A DNA stretch of 64,000 nucleotides, from positions 13,808,501 through 13,872,500 of the forward strand of contig JALJCS010000015.1 of the NCBI GenBank assembly GCA_023055355.1, given 5' to 3'. Made by a program: the position numbers and the translations under genes. The notes below the pieces were generated by a model that was given only the letters and a program-made list of their open reading frames with translations, did not search any database and was not told the origin of the DNA. Every line of letters begins with the position of its first letter. The stretch's first letter is position 1. Source of the stretch: Agelaius tricolor. Its lineage: Eukaryota; Chordata; Aves; Passeriformes; Icteridae. This document shows positions 38,573 through 50,014 of this stretch, piece by piece.

Positions 38573-41500
38573 GTGAGCGGGGACACGGGGGGAGGACACG
38601 GGGGCGTGCGCGGGGACAGGTAGGGCGCGGGGGAACGGCTGCTGGGGGGCCCTGTTGGAGGAGAAGGACGAGGAGGAGGAGGAGGAGGAGGAAGGCCTCA
38701 GCTCTCTCACCGCTCGGCCCGGGCAGGGCCTCTCCTGTGCGGCCGATCCCACTGGCGTGACCTTGGCCGAGCTCCCCCGCTCTGAGACGGCCAGGCCTTG
38801 CCTGCTCCCCTCCCTCCTGGCGGGGCAGGGAGCTGCGGGACTCGCGGGGGGCCCAGCGGGGCCAGGGGCCTCCCCAGGCCTCCGCCCTACCGGGCGGGGC
38901 GGCACCGGCGGCGGGCAGGGCCGCGGGACAGCCGGGAGTCCGGCCCTGCCATCCCGGGCGGGCCGCGACCCGTCCCGCCGCCGCGGCCCCGAGCAGCGCT
39001 GGCAGGTGCCGCCGGGGCCAGGCTGGGGGACCCCGCGGGGTGGAAGGGGCCCGGGCCCAACGACGGGTGCTGTGCGATGGCCACGGCTGACTCACCGCCC
39101 CGGCACTTCCTCCCAGTCGGCGGAGGGAAGGGGCGGGAGAGGCAGAGGAGGCCCCCCGAAACCGGGGAGGCGGAAGGGCCCGGCCCCTTCCCGGCACCAC
39201 CTCTGGGAAGGGTGGGTTTTGCTCCAGCGAGGAATCCCGCGGTGGCTGGAACGGGGAGGTCCAGCTGGCGGGAACTGCGCGGAGAAGCCCCCGGCCCGCG
39301 GGGCTCCGTCCCGGTGCTGAGCTGCCGCCCGCCGGGATGACGCCCCACCGGCCGGCGGGGCCCGGCTCACCGCCCCGGCGCGGGGCTCTCTTCCAGAACG
39401 TGCTGGCCAAGGCGCTGTACGACAACGTGGCCGAGTCCCCGGACGAGCTCTCCTTCCGCAAGGGCGACATCATGACGGTGCTGGAGCGCAACACGCAGGG
39501 GCTGGATGGCTGGTGGCTCTGTTCGCTCCATGGCCGGCAGGGCATCGTTCCCGGGAACCGCCTCAAGATTCTCGTGGGGATGTACGACAAGAAGCAGCCG
39601 CAGCAGCAAGCGCCTGCCCCGGCACAGGGGCAGGCACCGCCGCAGCCATCTGTACCCCAGCCGGCTCTGCCCTTCCACCACCAAGGGGGCTACACCCCGC
39701 TGTCGCCCGCCTCGCAGTACACCTCCATGCACCCTGCTTATGCACCCCAAGGGGACAATGTCTATCTGATGCCAGTCCCCAACAAGGGACAGCAGGGTCT
39801 GTACCCGGGCTCAGCACCCACTGGACAGTTTCCTCCTGCCCCAGCTAAGCAGCCTTCCACCTACCCGAAGCAGGCACCTCCCCACACCTTCCCCAACCCC
39901 GGCCAGGAAATCTACCAGGTTCCCCCCTCCCTGGGCCAAGCAGCAGAGGCATACCCAGGGGGCTCTGCTAGTCCCCCCCAGGATGTCTACCAGGTTCCTC
40001 CTTCAGCTGGTCAGGCTCAAGAAATCTACCAGGTGCCACCGTCATTGGACATGAGGAGCTGGGAAGGGCACAAGCCCCAAGGAAAGGTAGGATGGGGAAA
40101 CTGGACTTGGGAGTGTGTTGTGTTTGTGGGGTGCTCTGTGGTCCATGGGTACAAGTGGGTGGCACAGCTTGGGCTTCTCACCTTGGTACACTTGGAGCAG
40201 GCAGCCCATGTGCCCATTGCTGGGGTTGTGTGGGCATCCTTGCCCACACTGCTGGCAGGAGTGGGTGCACTGGGAGAGTCCCTGCAGTGGCTGAGGGTGC
40301 CCTGGGTGGTGTGAGCTGCCCCTCTTGGGGCTGGCACAGCATTCAGCACTCTGGTCCTTATGGCATCTTATGTGGGCTCTGCTCGCATCACCCAGGGCAT
40401 GGCAGTGTGTTTGGTATGGGCACAGAGTGTTGGTATCCCAAGAGCTATTTTGGGATGCTGGGTTCTGGAGCTGTGGAAGTAGCTGTGGTACCCAGCACAA
40501 TGCTGTGAGGTTCCTCCTGGGAGCGCGCACAGGAACAGACAGGCAGTGCCAGCGTTTCCCGACTGTGCCAGGCAGCCTGCCAGTACTTGTAGGTACACTG
40601 GTGAGGCAAGGGTGAGGCACCAGGCTGTCCCCAGCATGGAGCCTAACGGCTCCATCCTGGACACCAGCCTCCTTCTGGCTCTGCCCCTACCCTGGAACGT
40701 CATCCCGGGGAAGAGGAGTGAGGTGCTTTCAGTATCGTGTTTTCCAGGAAGGCTACTCCAACTCATACCCCTGGGAAGCAGCCAGGGAGGGGAGGGAGCT
40801 GCCAAATCACAGCCAGGGCACAAGGAACATCCGAAAAGGAAGAACCAGCCCAACACCTCAGCCCTCCTTGGCACTGGTTGGGCAGGGTGCCATTACCCTC
40901 CGGGTTTGGTTATTTTCCGCTCTGGTGTCACCATGAAATGACCCATTCACGTGCGGAGCTGTGGGTAGGGAGGGGTCTCCAGGTATTGGCAGATCCCGGC
41001 CCATGCCTGGATCGGCCGTTGCTTTCTGCATGCCACGGCTGTGCCGGCCGGGCTTTGTCTCTCGCTGAGACTCTATCGCCGCTATAAATAACCGGTGATA
41101 TCATCCCGTCCCCGGCACCGCCGCACACCCGGCCGGGGAGCGCCCTCCCGTGGCACCGGGCAGGCCCTGATTCCAGGCAATCCAGTACGGAATCCAAACC
41201 ATCCTCTCTCTGGCCCCGTTGCTGGGTTTTGGGGGAACGATGCAGGGTGGGAGATGCTCGGTAGTGCCCACATCATGTCTTTTCCCTCTTTCCAGGTGCT
41301 GGTGCCCACCCGTGTGGGCCAGGTATATGTCTATGACTCCCCCAAGGGTGAGCAGGTTGAGTACGATTTCCCTCGCCACCTAATCTCCACGGGCTCCCAG
41401 GAGATCTATGATGTGCCACCTGTCCGAGGAGGGGTCCCGAGTCAGTTCAGCCAGGAGGTGAGGCTGCTTGGGGTGTCGGGAATCTCTGGATCTGCCCTTA

Positions 41501-44500
41501 AGAATGGGTCATAGCCTGAGATCCATACCAGGCTAAATTGCACCCAAAACTATGCTTTATGGACCTCAGTGCCACTCCTGAGCACCTCCACCATTCTCAG
41601 CTGGTCCCTGAGAGGAGGTGGGTGGCCACACCATCTCTCTGACACATCCTCCTGTGTTCCCCCTCTCCAGGTCTATGACACTCCTCCCATGGCAGTGAAG
41701 GGTCCCAATGGGCAGGACCCGGGGCAAGAGATCTACGACGTGCCCCCCAGTGTAGAGAAGAACTTGCACCAAACTGTAAGTGCTGCTGGGAAGCTCCCAG
41801 CTTCTTTGTGTAAGAATGACAAACAGATTTTTACAGGGAGAAAAATAATTTACTAAATCAGTCTCCCCAGAGATGTGATGATGTCCCTGGCACTGGAGGC
41901 TTTCAGAATGCCAAGGAATGGGTTGCTGGATGTTCACATCCAGGGGATGAGGTTGGACCAGATGTCAAAGTCCCTGCCAACCTGGGCTACTCTAGGATTT
42001 TTTGATTCCTGTGCCAAAGGGCAGGGGCATCCCTGAGGTGCATGGCTTCATCCCAGTGCCCACCCAGTGATGGATGCTCCTGGGAGGGGAAGGTGGATGC
42101 CCTCGCATGCCCTGCAGCTTGGGGCAGCCAGCCCGTGCCTCCACACCTGCCCCAGGCCAGCTCTCCCAGCAGTGCTGACAGTGCCACTGCTCTGCCCTTG
42201 CAGGTGTACGATGTCCCCCCCTCAGTGAGCAAGGACGTGCCCGATGGCCCAGCACGGGAGGAGACCTACGATGTGCCACCTGCCTTTGCCAAGCAGAAAG
42301 CCTTCGACCCCTCCCGCCACCCCCTGATCCTGGCCCAGCAGGAGCCCTACTTGCCAGAGGATGTCTACGATGTGCCCCCGGCAGCTGGGAAAGGTGCTCC
42401 TGAGCTGCCACTCTCCCATGAGATCTACGATGTGCCCCCCAGCCTCAAGAAGCTGGGGGGATCCAGCTTCCCCTCCCAGGAGGTGTACGATGTGCCCCGG
42501 GACCTGCACGCCCCGGGCAAGGGCTCAGTGGACACGGAGGGCGAGTACATCTACGACGTCCCACCACAAGTAGACCGCGAGGCCAAGGGTGCTGATGCCA
42601 AGCGCCTCTCGGCTTCCAGCACAGGCAGCACCCGCAGCAACATCTCCACATCCTCGCTGGACGTGGTGCCTGTGAAGGAGCCGGCTAAGGGAGCCGGCAA
42701 GGAGTTCTCCCTGGACTTGGATGCCGCCATGGAGACACTGGCCAAGCTCCAGAGTGGCGTCAGCAGCGCTGTCTCCTACCTCATGTCCTTTATCAGCACC
42801 AACTGGCGCAGCCCCGAGCACATGGAGGCCAATGCTGCCAACATCCGTGGGGCAGCCGAGGGCGTCCGGACGGCCCTCCGGGACCTGCTGGAGTTTGCCC
42901 GGGGGGCAGTGGGCAATGCTGCCCAGGCCTCTGACCGCTCTCTCTACACCAAGCTCAGCAAGCAGCTGCAGAAGATGGAGGAGGTCTACCAGGCCCTGGC
43001 ACGGCACGGCCAAGCGCTGGACGCTTGCCACTGGGCCCCCAGTGCTCTGGCCAGCAGCAAGCCGGGCACAGACGACTTGGAGCACTTCATCATGCACTCA
43101 CGTGGTGTTCCTGATGACACTAAGCAGTTGGCTTCCTTCCTGCATGGCAATGCCTCCCTTCTCTTCAAACGGACAAAGCCGGCAGGGGAGAGTGGTGGCC
43201 ATGGGCCCCCTCACCCCTCCGACAAGGCCAGCAGCATCCAGTCACGGCCCCTGCCCTCCCCTCCCAAGTTGCTGGCCCAGGAGTCACCTGACGGGCCCTA
43301 CGAGAACAGCGAGAGCGGCTGGATGGAGGATTATGACTATGTCCATCTCCAGGTGGGCACGGGTATGGGGGCTGCTTCCCACAGGGAGTGTTTATGATGG
43401 TAGCTCTCTGCTACAGGGGGAATTAGGCAGCTCTGCTTCTACCTATGTTTTGCTCTTACCCTCCAGCTTGAGGGCTTTGTGGACCAGGGATGTCCCAGGG
43501 CAGGGGGGCTCTCTGGCAAGGCTGATGTCACTGACCCCTTCCATGTCATGCCCCTGCAGGGCAAGGAGGAGTTTGAGAAGACCCAGAAGGAGCTGCTGGA
43601 GAAAGGCAACATCATCCGGCAGAGCAAGGATCAGCTGGAGCACCAGCAGGTAAGGGCACTGGGACAGGCAGGTGGGTGCTGCTATGCACAGGGCCCCATG
43701 TCTTGCTTCTGTTGTAACCTCTGCTGCTGGTCTGACCACAGCCTTCTTCCCTGGATGTTCTCATGGTGCATTCTACCTTGCCTTCCATACCAGTGCTGTG
43801 CTAGTAAAGAGGGGAGTAGGCACTTTGATCCTGGAGAGGAGCCTAGCATGGCTGTCCTGGGGCTGGTGCTGTCTCTCACTGTGTTCCCTGGGGCTGGTGC
43901 TGTCTCTCACTGTGTTCCCTGGGGCTGGTGGCTCCATGGAGGGGAGCAGGTGCTGGCTCAGTGGCCACCCTGCCCCATGCCTGTCTCTCCCACAGCTGAA
44001 GCAGTTTGAGCGGCTGGAGCAGGAGGTGACGCGCCCCATCGACAACGACCTGTCCAACTGGAGCCCCCCCCAGCACTACAGCCCCGCGCGGGGCGGGGGG
44101 ACACTGTGTCCTGCTGACCGCCAGCTCCTCCTCTTCTACCTGGAGCAGTGCGAGGCCAACCTCACCACGCTCACCAATGCTGTCGATGCCTTCTTCACTG
44201 CTGTCAGCACCAACCAACCTCCCAAGATCTTTGTGGCCCACAGCAAGTTTGTCATCCTCAGTGCCCACAAGCTTGTCTTTATTGGGGACACGCTGTCCCG
44301 CCAGGCCAAGGCCCAGGACGTCCAGCACAAGGTGATGCACTACAGCAACCTCCTCTGTGAGATGCTCAAGGAGATCGTGATGACCACCAAGGCAGCCGCC
44401 CTCCACTACCCGTCTCCTTCCGCCTCCAAGGACATGGTGGAGCGTGTCAAGGACCTCGCCAACAGCACGCAGCAGTTCAGGATGGTGCTGGGCCAGCTGG

Positions 44501-44511
44501 CAGCCATGTGA
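38561..44511 (+). CDS. BCAR1: BCAR1 (p130Cas), complete, seven coding exons
   Basis: BCAR1/p130Cas is a cytoplasmic focal-adhesion scaffold phosphorylated by Src and FAK, linking integrins to Crk-DOCK1-Rac signalling. Exons: 38561-38572, 39397-40086, 41296-41457, 41671-41775, 42204-43352, 43560-43649, 43996-44511. All have GT-AG borders and all lengths are multiples of three; the product is 907 aa (human about 870). Domains: SH3 (about 5-65, ALYDNVAESPDELSFRKGDI); Tyr-rich substrate domain (about 120-450) with YQVP, YDVP, YDTP and YDFP Crk-SH2 sites; serine-rich four-helix region (about 457-630); Src-SH3 ligand RPLPSPP near 670; Src-SH2 site YDYV near 700; FAT-like C-terminal Cas domain (737-907). 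The start is the MNYL micro-exon, matching MNHL in human. The gene looks intact. Confidence 0.96.
40087..41295 (+). other. BCAR1: BCAR1 intron 2
   Basis: Donor gtagga at 40087 and acceptor ctttccag ending at 41295. No exon is recognised inside. It contains a CTATAAATAA motif at 41082-41091 next to a CpG-rich patch (41093-41165). Confidence 0.85.
41082..41091 (+). promoter_or_regulatory. BCAR1: Candidate MEF2 or TATA element in BCAR1 intron 2
   Basis: CTATAAATAA fits the MEF2 consensus and also a strong TATA box. It sits about 205 bases before exon 3, in a local CpG-rich patch. The function is inferred from the motif alone. Confidence 0.3.
41850..42003 (+). mobile_element. CR1 LINE 3' fragment in BCAR1 intron 4
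   Basis: The sequence resembles the CR1 3' end in sense orientation: an agatgtgatgatgtccctgg-like block, then gaggttggaccagatg and a truncated ccaacctgggctactctagg end. It lies wholly within the intron between 41775 and 42204. Confidence 0.75.
43857..43929. repeat. 31-bp tandem repeat in BCAR1 intron 6
   Basis: The unit starting ctggggctggtgctgtctct begins at 43857, 43888 and (partial) 43919, about 2.4 copies. It is intronic and does not disturb the splice sites. Confidence 0.9.
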
Positions 44512-45739
44512 GGGCCACTGTCCCCTCTGTCTGGCCCCCGCCCTTCCGCAGACACGCATTCCCCTCCATGCAAGTCCTCTCCACCCGGTGTAAGCAGACA
44601 TGTACATAGAGACTCCCACGCACACCGGAGGGCTGGGGCTCTCTGGGAATAGAGGTGAGGGGCTGCAGCCATCATACCCCTTCCTCCTCTCTCTGGCCAG
44701 GGGCCAGGAATGGTTTGAGCTGGGCCCGTAATGAAGCAAAGCTGGGAGATGGATCTGTGTCCACTCCTTCCCCACTGTCCTCTCTCCATACAAACCCGGC
44801 AGCCAGTTCTGGGCTGAAGGGCATGGGGCCAGGTCCCTGGCGAGCCAAGGATGTGCTTGGCAATTTGAGATGCCCTTTGTGATGCTGTGGCTGCTCTGCT
44901 CTCGGGAGGAATCTGCGGTGGACTCTGGAGAACTCCACGGCGGCCAAGAGATTCTAATGGTGTGGAAGCCATCCCCTGTGATGGTGGGACAGTGTGACAG
45001 AGATGGGTTGTACTGTCCCCTTGTGTGCTGGAGGCTGGGGATAGGGGTCCCCAGGGGGGTTAGGGGTCGTGGAGAGCTGCTGGGGCAGGAAGGGGCTAAC
45101 TTGTGCGTTCTCACGTCTCGGGTTGTGCTACAGTACCAGCTGTAACCGAAACGCGAACCGAAATTGGTGCCTTTTGAACACAGGGGAAGCTTCCGCTGGT
45201 TCCCGGAGCTACCACGTGGCAGCCCCCTCCAAAACTTGGCCCCAAGTCCCTCAGCAGTATAAAGATTTGCCTAGAAACACCCCTTATCTCCTGGGTATCT
45301 GCATGTGCCTGCTGGGGTGAGGGAGAGGCCCTGTGGCAGGACTGGGGCGATCCTGTCCTCCTAAAAAAATTCCTAGCCTTTGGAAACTGCTGGTGCACAG
45401 AGGGTTACTGGGATGCAAGGGATGGACCTAAGAGGGTTGGGGGGAAATGAAGGGTGGCAGTGCAGGGCATTGGGGTCACATGGCCCTAGAACCAGTATCA
45501 GATGAGTGTCCCTCACAGCACCTTGCCAGAGGCCATGGTCATCATGGGCCCTATGGGTTTGGTGTGGCAGAGAGGATGGTAGCCCGTGACCCCAAGCATT
45601 CCTGGTCCTGGCTATCCATCCCTTACCGAACCTCAGGAACCATGGCACCCTCTCTGCTACTGCCCTGGAATCAGCACACCAATGGACACGCCACAATCGA
45701 CAGCTCCTCACGTATGTCCTCATCACCAACCCCTACACT
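44512..45739 (+). other. BCAR1: BCAR1 3'UTR and short intergenic gap to the palindrome
   Basis: No canonical AATAAA is seen on + within about 750 bases of the BCAR1 stop. A TATAAA variant at 45258-45263 is a possible weak poly(A) signal. The rest up to 45739 carries no recognised gene. Confidence 0.5.
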
Positions 45740-45782
45740 GCTGTCACCCCCAGCCCCATGATCGCCCTCATGCCCACGGTAC

Positions 45783-46694
45783 CGACAGGGAACCAGAGCC
45801 CGGTGCCACGCAGGTGCTTATTGAGGGCCTTGCGGGTGACACCAGGCTCCACCGTCACCGAGAAGTCCTCGAGGCTCAGCTCTGCGATGGCGTCCATGCG
45901 GCTCAGGTCAAAGCAGACGCCGCCCTGGCACAGGGGCACCCGGGGCTGTGGGCATGGCCGGGCACCCAGAGGCCCTGGGGGTCAGAGGTGCCGGGGCAGC
46001 CCATACCTGCACGGCATTGACGCCTCCTTCCAGGCCCGTCCCCGTGCCGAAGGGCACCATGGGCACACGGCAGCGGTGACAGAGGGCTGCCAGCTCCTGC
46101 ACCTGCCCCACCGCCTGGGGCCACACCACCACGTCCGGGGGGGCACAGCTGGGGCACAGGCAGCACCATTGACCAACTGACTTGACCCTCCCCATGGCCC
46201 TTGCCCAGCCTGGCGCTTGTCACATGCCCCTTCCCTTCCCCACGGCCCCTTGTCTACCCAAACATTTCCCATTCCCAGACCCAGCCCTTCCCGCATGACC
46301 CTTCCCCTTCCAATGGCTCTTGCCTTCCCCACCTCTTCCCTTCCCTATGACCCTTCCCCTGGTCCTTCCCCTGCCCAGGGCTCCCACTCCCAGGGGCACT
46401 CACGGGTGCATGGACTCATCGTGGCCGTGCTGCTCCCGCACCGCTGTGGCCGTGGAGACATTGGGGGCCCCGACCACGGCCCTCAGGGCCTCCACGAAGT
46501 CAGGGGGCAGCGAGGGCTGGGGGGGGGAAAAACGAGCACCCGTCAGGGATGCCCTGGGGAGGGTCTGACCGCGGGCACGAGGCCGAGTGGCCACGTCAGG
46601 ACCTGAGTGGCCTTTGGAGCCCCGGCCCCACCTTGGAGCAGCAGCTGCGGCGCCCCAGGGCTCCCGCCAGCGCCAGCACCCTCCCCAGGGCCAT
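45783..46694 (-). pseudogene. LDHD: Truncated LDHD copy, exons 1-4 only
   Basis: This is the 5' third of a D-lactate dehydrogenase gene duplicated within the left palindrome arm. Exons on minus: 46694-46632, 46516-46404, 46148-46007 and 45924-45783, with start codon, splice sites and frame all preserved. It encodes residues 1-153: the leader and the first half of the FAD-binding PCMH domain, including GTGTGLEGG. The duplication ends inside intron 4, so most of the FAD domain and all of the substrate domain are missing. Relative to the full gene I see one amino-acid change (SRMDA here, SCMDA in the intact gene) and a synonymous CCT/CCC in exon 2. Read through the exon 4 donor, the frame stops at 45733-45735, about 169 residues. 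A working enzyme is not possible. Confidence 0.9.
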
Positions 46695-47024
46695 GCTGCA
46701 ACGGGACAAGGAGGACGGGAACATGGGAACTGCACAGGACCGGGACATTGCCCTCCCCCGCAGCCTGTCTGGCCCTCCCCCACGCTGACACCTTAAGGTG
46801 GCTCCAGCCACACGCCCGTGTGGCCCTGCCAGAGGGACCTGGGTCCCACCAGTGCTCGTGTTCCTGTGCTGTCCCCTGCCTGGGCCGAGTCACTGCGTTC
46901 ACCACGGTCCCACCATCACAGGTGTCCCCGTGCCTGCTCAAGTGTCCCTGCAGCAGGACAGGGGTCCATGACCCCATAGGAGACCACATAGCTCCACACA
47001 CCTCCCTTCCCAGAGAGGAGTCAC

Positions 47025-47266
47025 CATGTCCCATTGCCCATCTGTCCCCATTCCCAGTCAGGGGTCCCCATGCCCCCTGTCCCACTGTTCCCGTGCGCAG
47101 CCAGGTTTCTCCATTTGGGCACAGGAGTCACCATGTGCCCCTGTCCATCTGTCCCCATTCCCAAGCAGGTGTGCCCAAGTCCCCCTGTCCATCTGTCCCC
47201 GTTCCCAGCCAGGTGTCCCCATGCCCCCTGTCCATCTGTCCCCGTTCCCAGCCAGGTGTCCCCATG
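47025..47266. repeat. 43-bp minisatellite, left arm copy
   Basis: The mirror image of the array at 52654-52890, with the same order of perfect and degenerate units. The unit on + reads like catctgtccccgttcccagc followed by caggtgtccccatgccccctgtc. It lies between the CTRB 3' end and the LDHD fragment. Confidence 0.88.
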
Positions 47267-47435
47267 CCGCTCAGCACTCCTGCACAGGTGTCCTCCTGCC
47301 CAGAGAATTGACCCCAGCCCACCGCATGCCCCCACCCTCAGCCGGGGGTCTCCCGGCCACCCGCCTGCCCCGTGCCCCGCTCCCGGGCGTCCCGGCGTGG
47401 TGACAAAGACACAGTGTGCTCAGGGGGTGGCAGCG

Positions 47436-47441
47436 TTTATT
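47436..47441 (-). terminator. CTRB1: Left CTRB polyadenylation signal
   Basis: TTTATT on +, that is AATAAA on the coding strand, eight bases beyond the stop codon. The very short 3'UTR is typical of pancreatic protease genes and matches the right copy. Confidence 0.88.
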
Positions 47442-47448
47442 GCAGGCC

Positions 47449-49556
47449 TCAGTTGGCCTCCAGGATGGAGTCGATCCAGTCGCGGAGCTTGGTGACGCGG
47501 GCGTACACGCCGGGAGTCTTGGTGTCGCAGGTGCTGCTGCCCCAGGAGACGATGCCCACCAGGTTCCAGGCGCCGTCCTTCTGGCACACCAGCGGGCCCC
47601 CGGAGTCGCCCTGCGCGGGGCAGCGGGTGAGCGCCGGCCCGGGGCCCGGGGCCAGCGGGGCCAGCGGGGGCCGGGGGCACCTACCATGCAGGAAGAGGCT
47701 CCGTCGGCACCGGCGCAGACCATCACGTCGCGGATGCGGAAGCCCCAGAACTCCTTGCACTGGGCGTTGGTCAGCAAGGGCAGAGCCACCTGCTGCAGCA
47801 CCGCCGGAGTGTGCGCGGCTGCGGGGACAGGGCAGCGTCAGCACCGGCACCGGGAGCGCAGCGGGAATGGGGAAAGGGGCTGGGACGGGGAGGGCGGCAC
47901 CGTGAGAATGGTGGAGATGGGGACAGGATTGGGTCAGGCTTGGGGAATGGTGATGGGATGAGGAATGGGACTGGGACAAAAATGGGCATATGGGGATATG
48001 GGAATGGCACGGGGATTCGGATTCAGATTGGCATGGGGACCGGATGGGAGATTGCCATGAGCATTAGGATTCCGATGAGGACAGGGACTGACCATATGGA
48101 TGAGGAAGGGGACAGGCAAGACAGCAGACAAGGACGGGGATTTGGATGAGGCAGGGGACAGGAATGGGGATGGGGACAAGAAAGTGCGGTCACCGTTGGA
48201 GTCAGTGAGCCCCCAGCCGGTGGTGACGCAGGTCATTCCCCCCGGGAATTCGTCAGTGGCCTTGGGCAGGCAGACGGGGGACACGCGATCCGACAGCTGC
48301 GCCGGAGTGGCCAGTTTGATCAGGGTGATGTCGTCGTGGATGGTCAGCATGTTGAACTTGGGGTTCTTGAAGACCTGAAGCACGCAGCACTGCTCTCAGC
48401 ACCTGCACCCCCTGCCAGGGCGCCGGGCACTGGGCACTCCACAGGGATCAGTAGGGACCTTGGGGACCAATGGGGGCTCCGGGGCTGCTCCTGTGGGTCC
48501 CGTGATGGCAGGGTGTCTGAGCTGCAGGGCCCAGTCCCTGGGACACTGGGGAGCAGGGACACCCCAGGTCACGTCCCCTGCCCGGATGAAATGGACCCTG
48601 AGGCCTGAGCCCCTCTCCCTTGGGAGTTCCTGGGAACACGGGGACATCCAGGGCACCGGACCTGAAGGATGAGTGGGAGCAGGGACACCCCAGGGGACTG
48701 CAGTGCAGGGATGTGGGACACCATGGACACCCCGGGGAACCCTGACCCTCCGGAGAAGGGGACCCGGGGACTCCTCAGGAGCACAAAGCCCAGGACAAGG
48801 GGGACCCGGACATAAGCCCCCAGGCCGCCTGTGGTGGCCGTGGGATCCCGCAGGCACACGGACCCCGCCCCGCAGGTACCTTCTCGATTTTCAGTTCCTG
48901 CTGATCAGGGCCGGGGGCGTCCTGGTCGTAGGCGCCCACCACCACGGTGTCGGTTTTCCTGGGCACAGGCAGGCACTGAGCACGGCACACCGGCACAGCG
49001 GGTTCCCAGGGCACCCTGTGCCCGTGCCCAGCCCCGGCCCGGCCGGCAGCACAGACGGTGCCTACCTGATGCCGCAGTGGGCAGCGGTGACCACCCAGTT
49101 CTCGCTGATCAGGGACCCGCCGCAGAAGTGGAAGCCGTTGTTGCGCTGCCGGGGAGAGCTGCCCTCAGCACCCGGCACCAGCGCCGCCACCAACGCCGGC
49201 GTGCTCCGTGCCCGGCCCGCACACGGCACCCACCCCTGCCCCCGGCCCGCCCCGGCCTCTCACCTGCAGGGACACCTGCCATGGCCAGGACCCTGCCACC
49301 GCCGCCTCTCCGTTGACGATGCGGTTGTAGCCACGGATGACGGGTGTGATGGCGGGCACGCCGCAGTCTGCGGGGCACAGGCGGCCGTGGGACGGCGGCT
49401 CCGGCCACCCCGGCCCCGTGTCCCCTCCCCACCGCTCCCGCCCGCCCCAGCCCCGAGCCCACCCCGCCAAGCCCCACGACCCCACGCACTCTCAGGGAGG
49501 GCGGCACGGGCAAAGCCCGCCAGGGCCAGGCAGCTCAACACCCACAGCAGAGCCAT
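47449..49556 (-). CDS. CTRB1: Chymotrypsinogen B, left copy (minus strand), seven exons
   Basis: A secreted pancreatic serine-protease zymogen, the mirror copy of the gene at 50357-52471. Exons on minus: 49556-49490, 49367-49264, 49145-49066, 48958-48880, 48374-48194, 47818-47685, 47610-47449. Every exon translation matches the right copy, so the predicted 268-aa proteins are identical. Signal peptide about 1-18, activation site Arg38-Ile39 (YNR-IVNG), catalytic His80 (TAAHC), Asp125 (DDITL) and Ser218 (GDSGGP), with Ser212 at the base of the S1 pocket as in chymotrypsins. TATA box, AATAAA and splice sites are intact. It is head-to-head with the other copy, as CTRB1 and CTRB2 are in human. 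I assign CTRB1 only by position next to BCAR1. Sequence upstream of about 49671 differs from the other copy. Confidence 0.94.
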
Positions 49557-49596
49557 TGCCACTTGTGAGGACTGACCTGCCCGGCACCCGCTGGCT

Positions 49597-49602
49597 CTTA
49601 TA
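49597..49602 (-). promoter_or_regulatory. CTRB1: TATA box of left CTRB gene
   Basis: CTTATA on +, TATAAG on the coding strand, about 41 bases before the ATG. It is the mirror of 50311-50316. Confidence 0.85.
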
Positions 49603-49671
49603 TGCACCCCTGGGCACCTCCCCGCTGCCGCTGGCCTTGCCACTGTGGCCTTGGGAGATGGCGTGGCAGCC

Positions 49672-49879
49672 GGTATGGTGCTACTGGCATATTGCCAGTA
49701 CTGGAAACTTCTCACACAACTCTTTCACATCCCAGGCACCTGGACCTCTGGATGAACCCCTGTCTGGGTGGCAGTGGTATGGTGCCACCGGCATATTGCC
49801 AGTACTGGAACCTTCTCACCAAACTCTTTGGTGTCCCAGGCACCTGGAGGTCTGGATGAACCCCTGTCTGGGTGGCAGG
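49672..49879. repeat. Two tandem copies of a 104-bp unit
   Basis: Both copies begin ggtatggtgc (49672 and 49776) and end ccctgtctgggtggcag. Each contains gcatattgccagtactgg and a CACCTG E-box in ccaggcacctgg. They differ by scattered substitutions. Confidence 0.92.
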
Positions 49880-50014
49880 CTGGAAGGGCTCTACAGACCC
49901 AGCCCTTGGTGAACTCCGTGGTCCTTCTGAACTCCACAACTCCATGACAAATTGTGCGGGCAGCCCAGAAAACCCCACTGTATCTTTGGCTACAACTGCA
50001 GCATCCTGAGCAGC

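Larger units (their letters stand above)
38290..39396. promoter_or_regulatory. BCAR1: CpG island over the BCAR1 promoter, exon 1 and intron 1
   Basis: Extremely GC- and CpG-rich sequence begins just after the minisatellite and runs through the first coding exon to exon 2. This is the pattern of a broadly expressed vertebrate promoter. The bounds are approximate. Confidence 0.85.
45740..49670. repeat. Left arm of large inverted repeat (CTRB plus partial LDHD)
   Basis: This arm is the reverse complement of 50243-54174. Paired coordinates sum to 99913 from the centre out to about 48190, to 99919-99920 through the CTRB 3' half, and to 99914 in the LDHD part. The arms therefore differ only by a few small indels and substitutions over 3.93 kb. 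The outer limit is the last matching base in gctgtcacccccagcccc; the inner limit is in gcgtggcagc. Confidence 0.95.

Noticed and set aside
38265..39590. A 441-codon open frame on minus over the BCAR1 promoter and exons 1-2
   Set aside because: It is an Arg/Pro/Ala/Gly-rich shadow of a CpG island, where stop codons are rare, and it opposes the well-supported BCAR1 exons.
43876..45114. A 412-codon open frame on minus across BCAR1 exon 7 and the 3'UTR
   Set aside because: It is antisense to the conserved FAT-like domain; the frame stays open because of codon bias in BCAR1.
48673..49575. A 300-codon open frame seen in both palindrome arms (also 50338-51240)
   Set aside because: It lies opposite CTRB exons 1-4 and introns; it appears twice only because the DNA is an inverted repeat.
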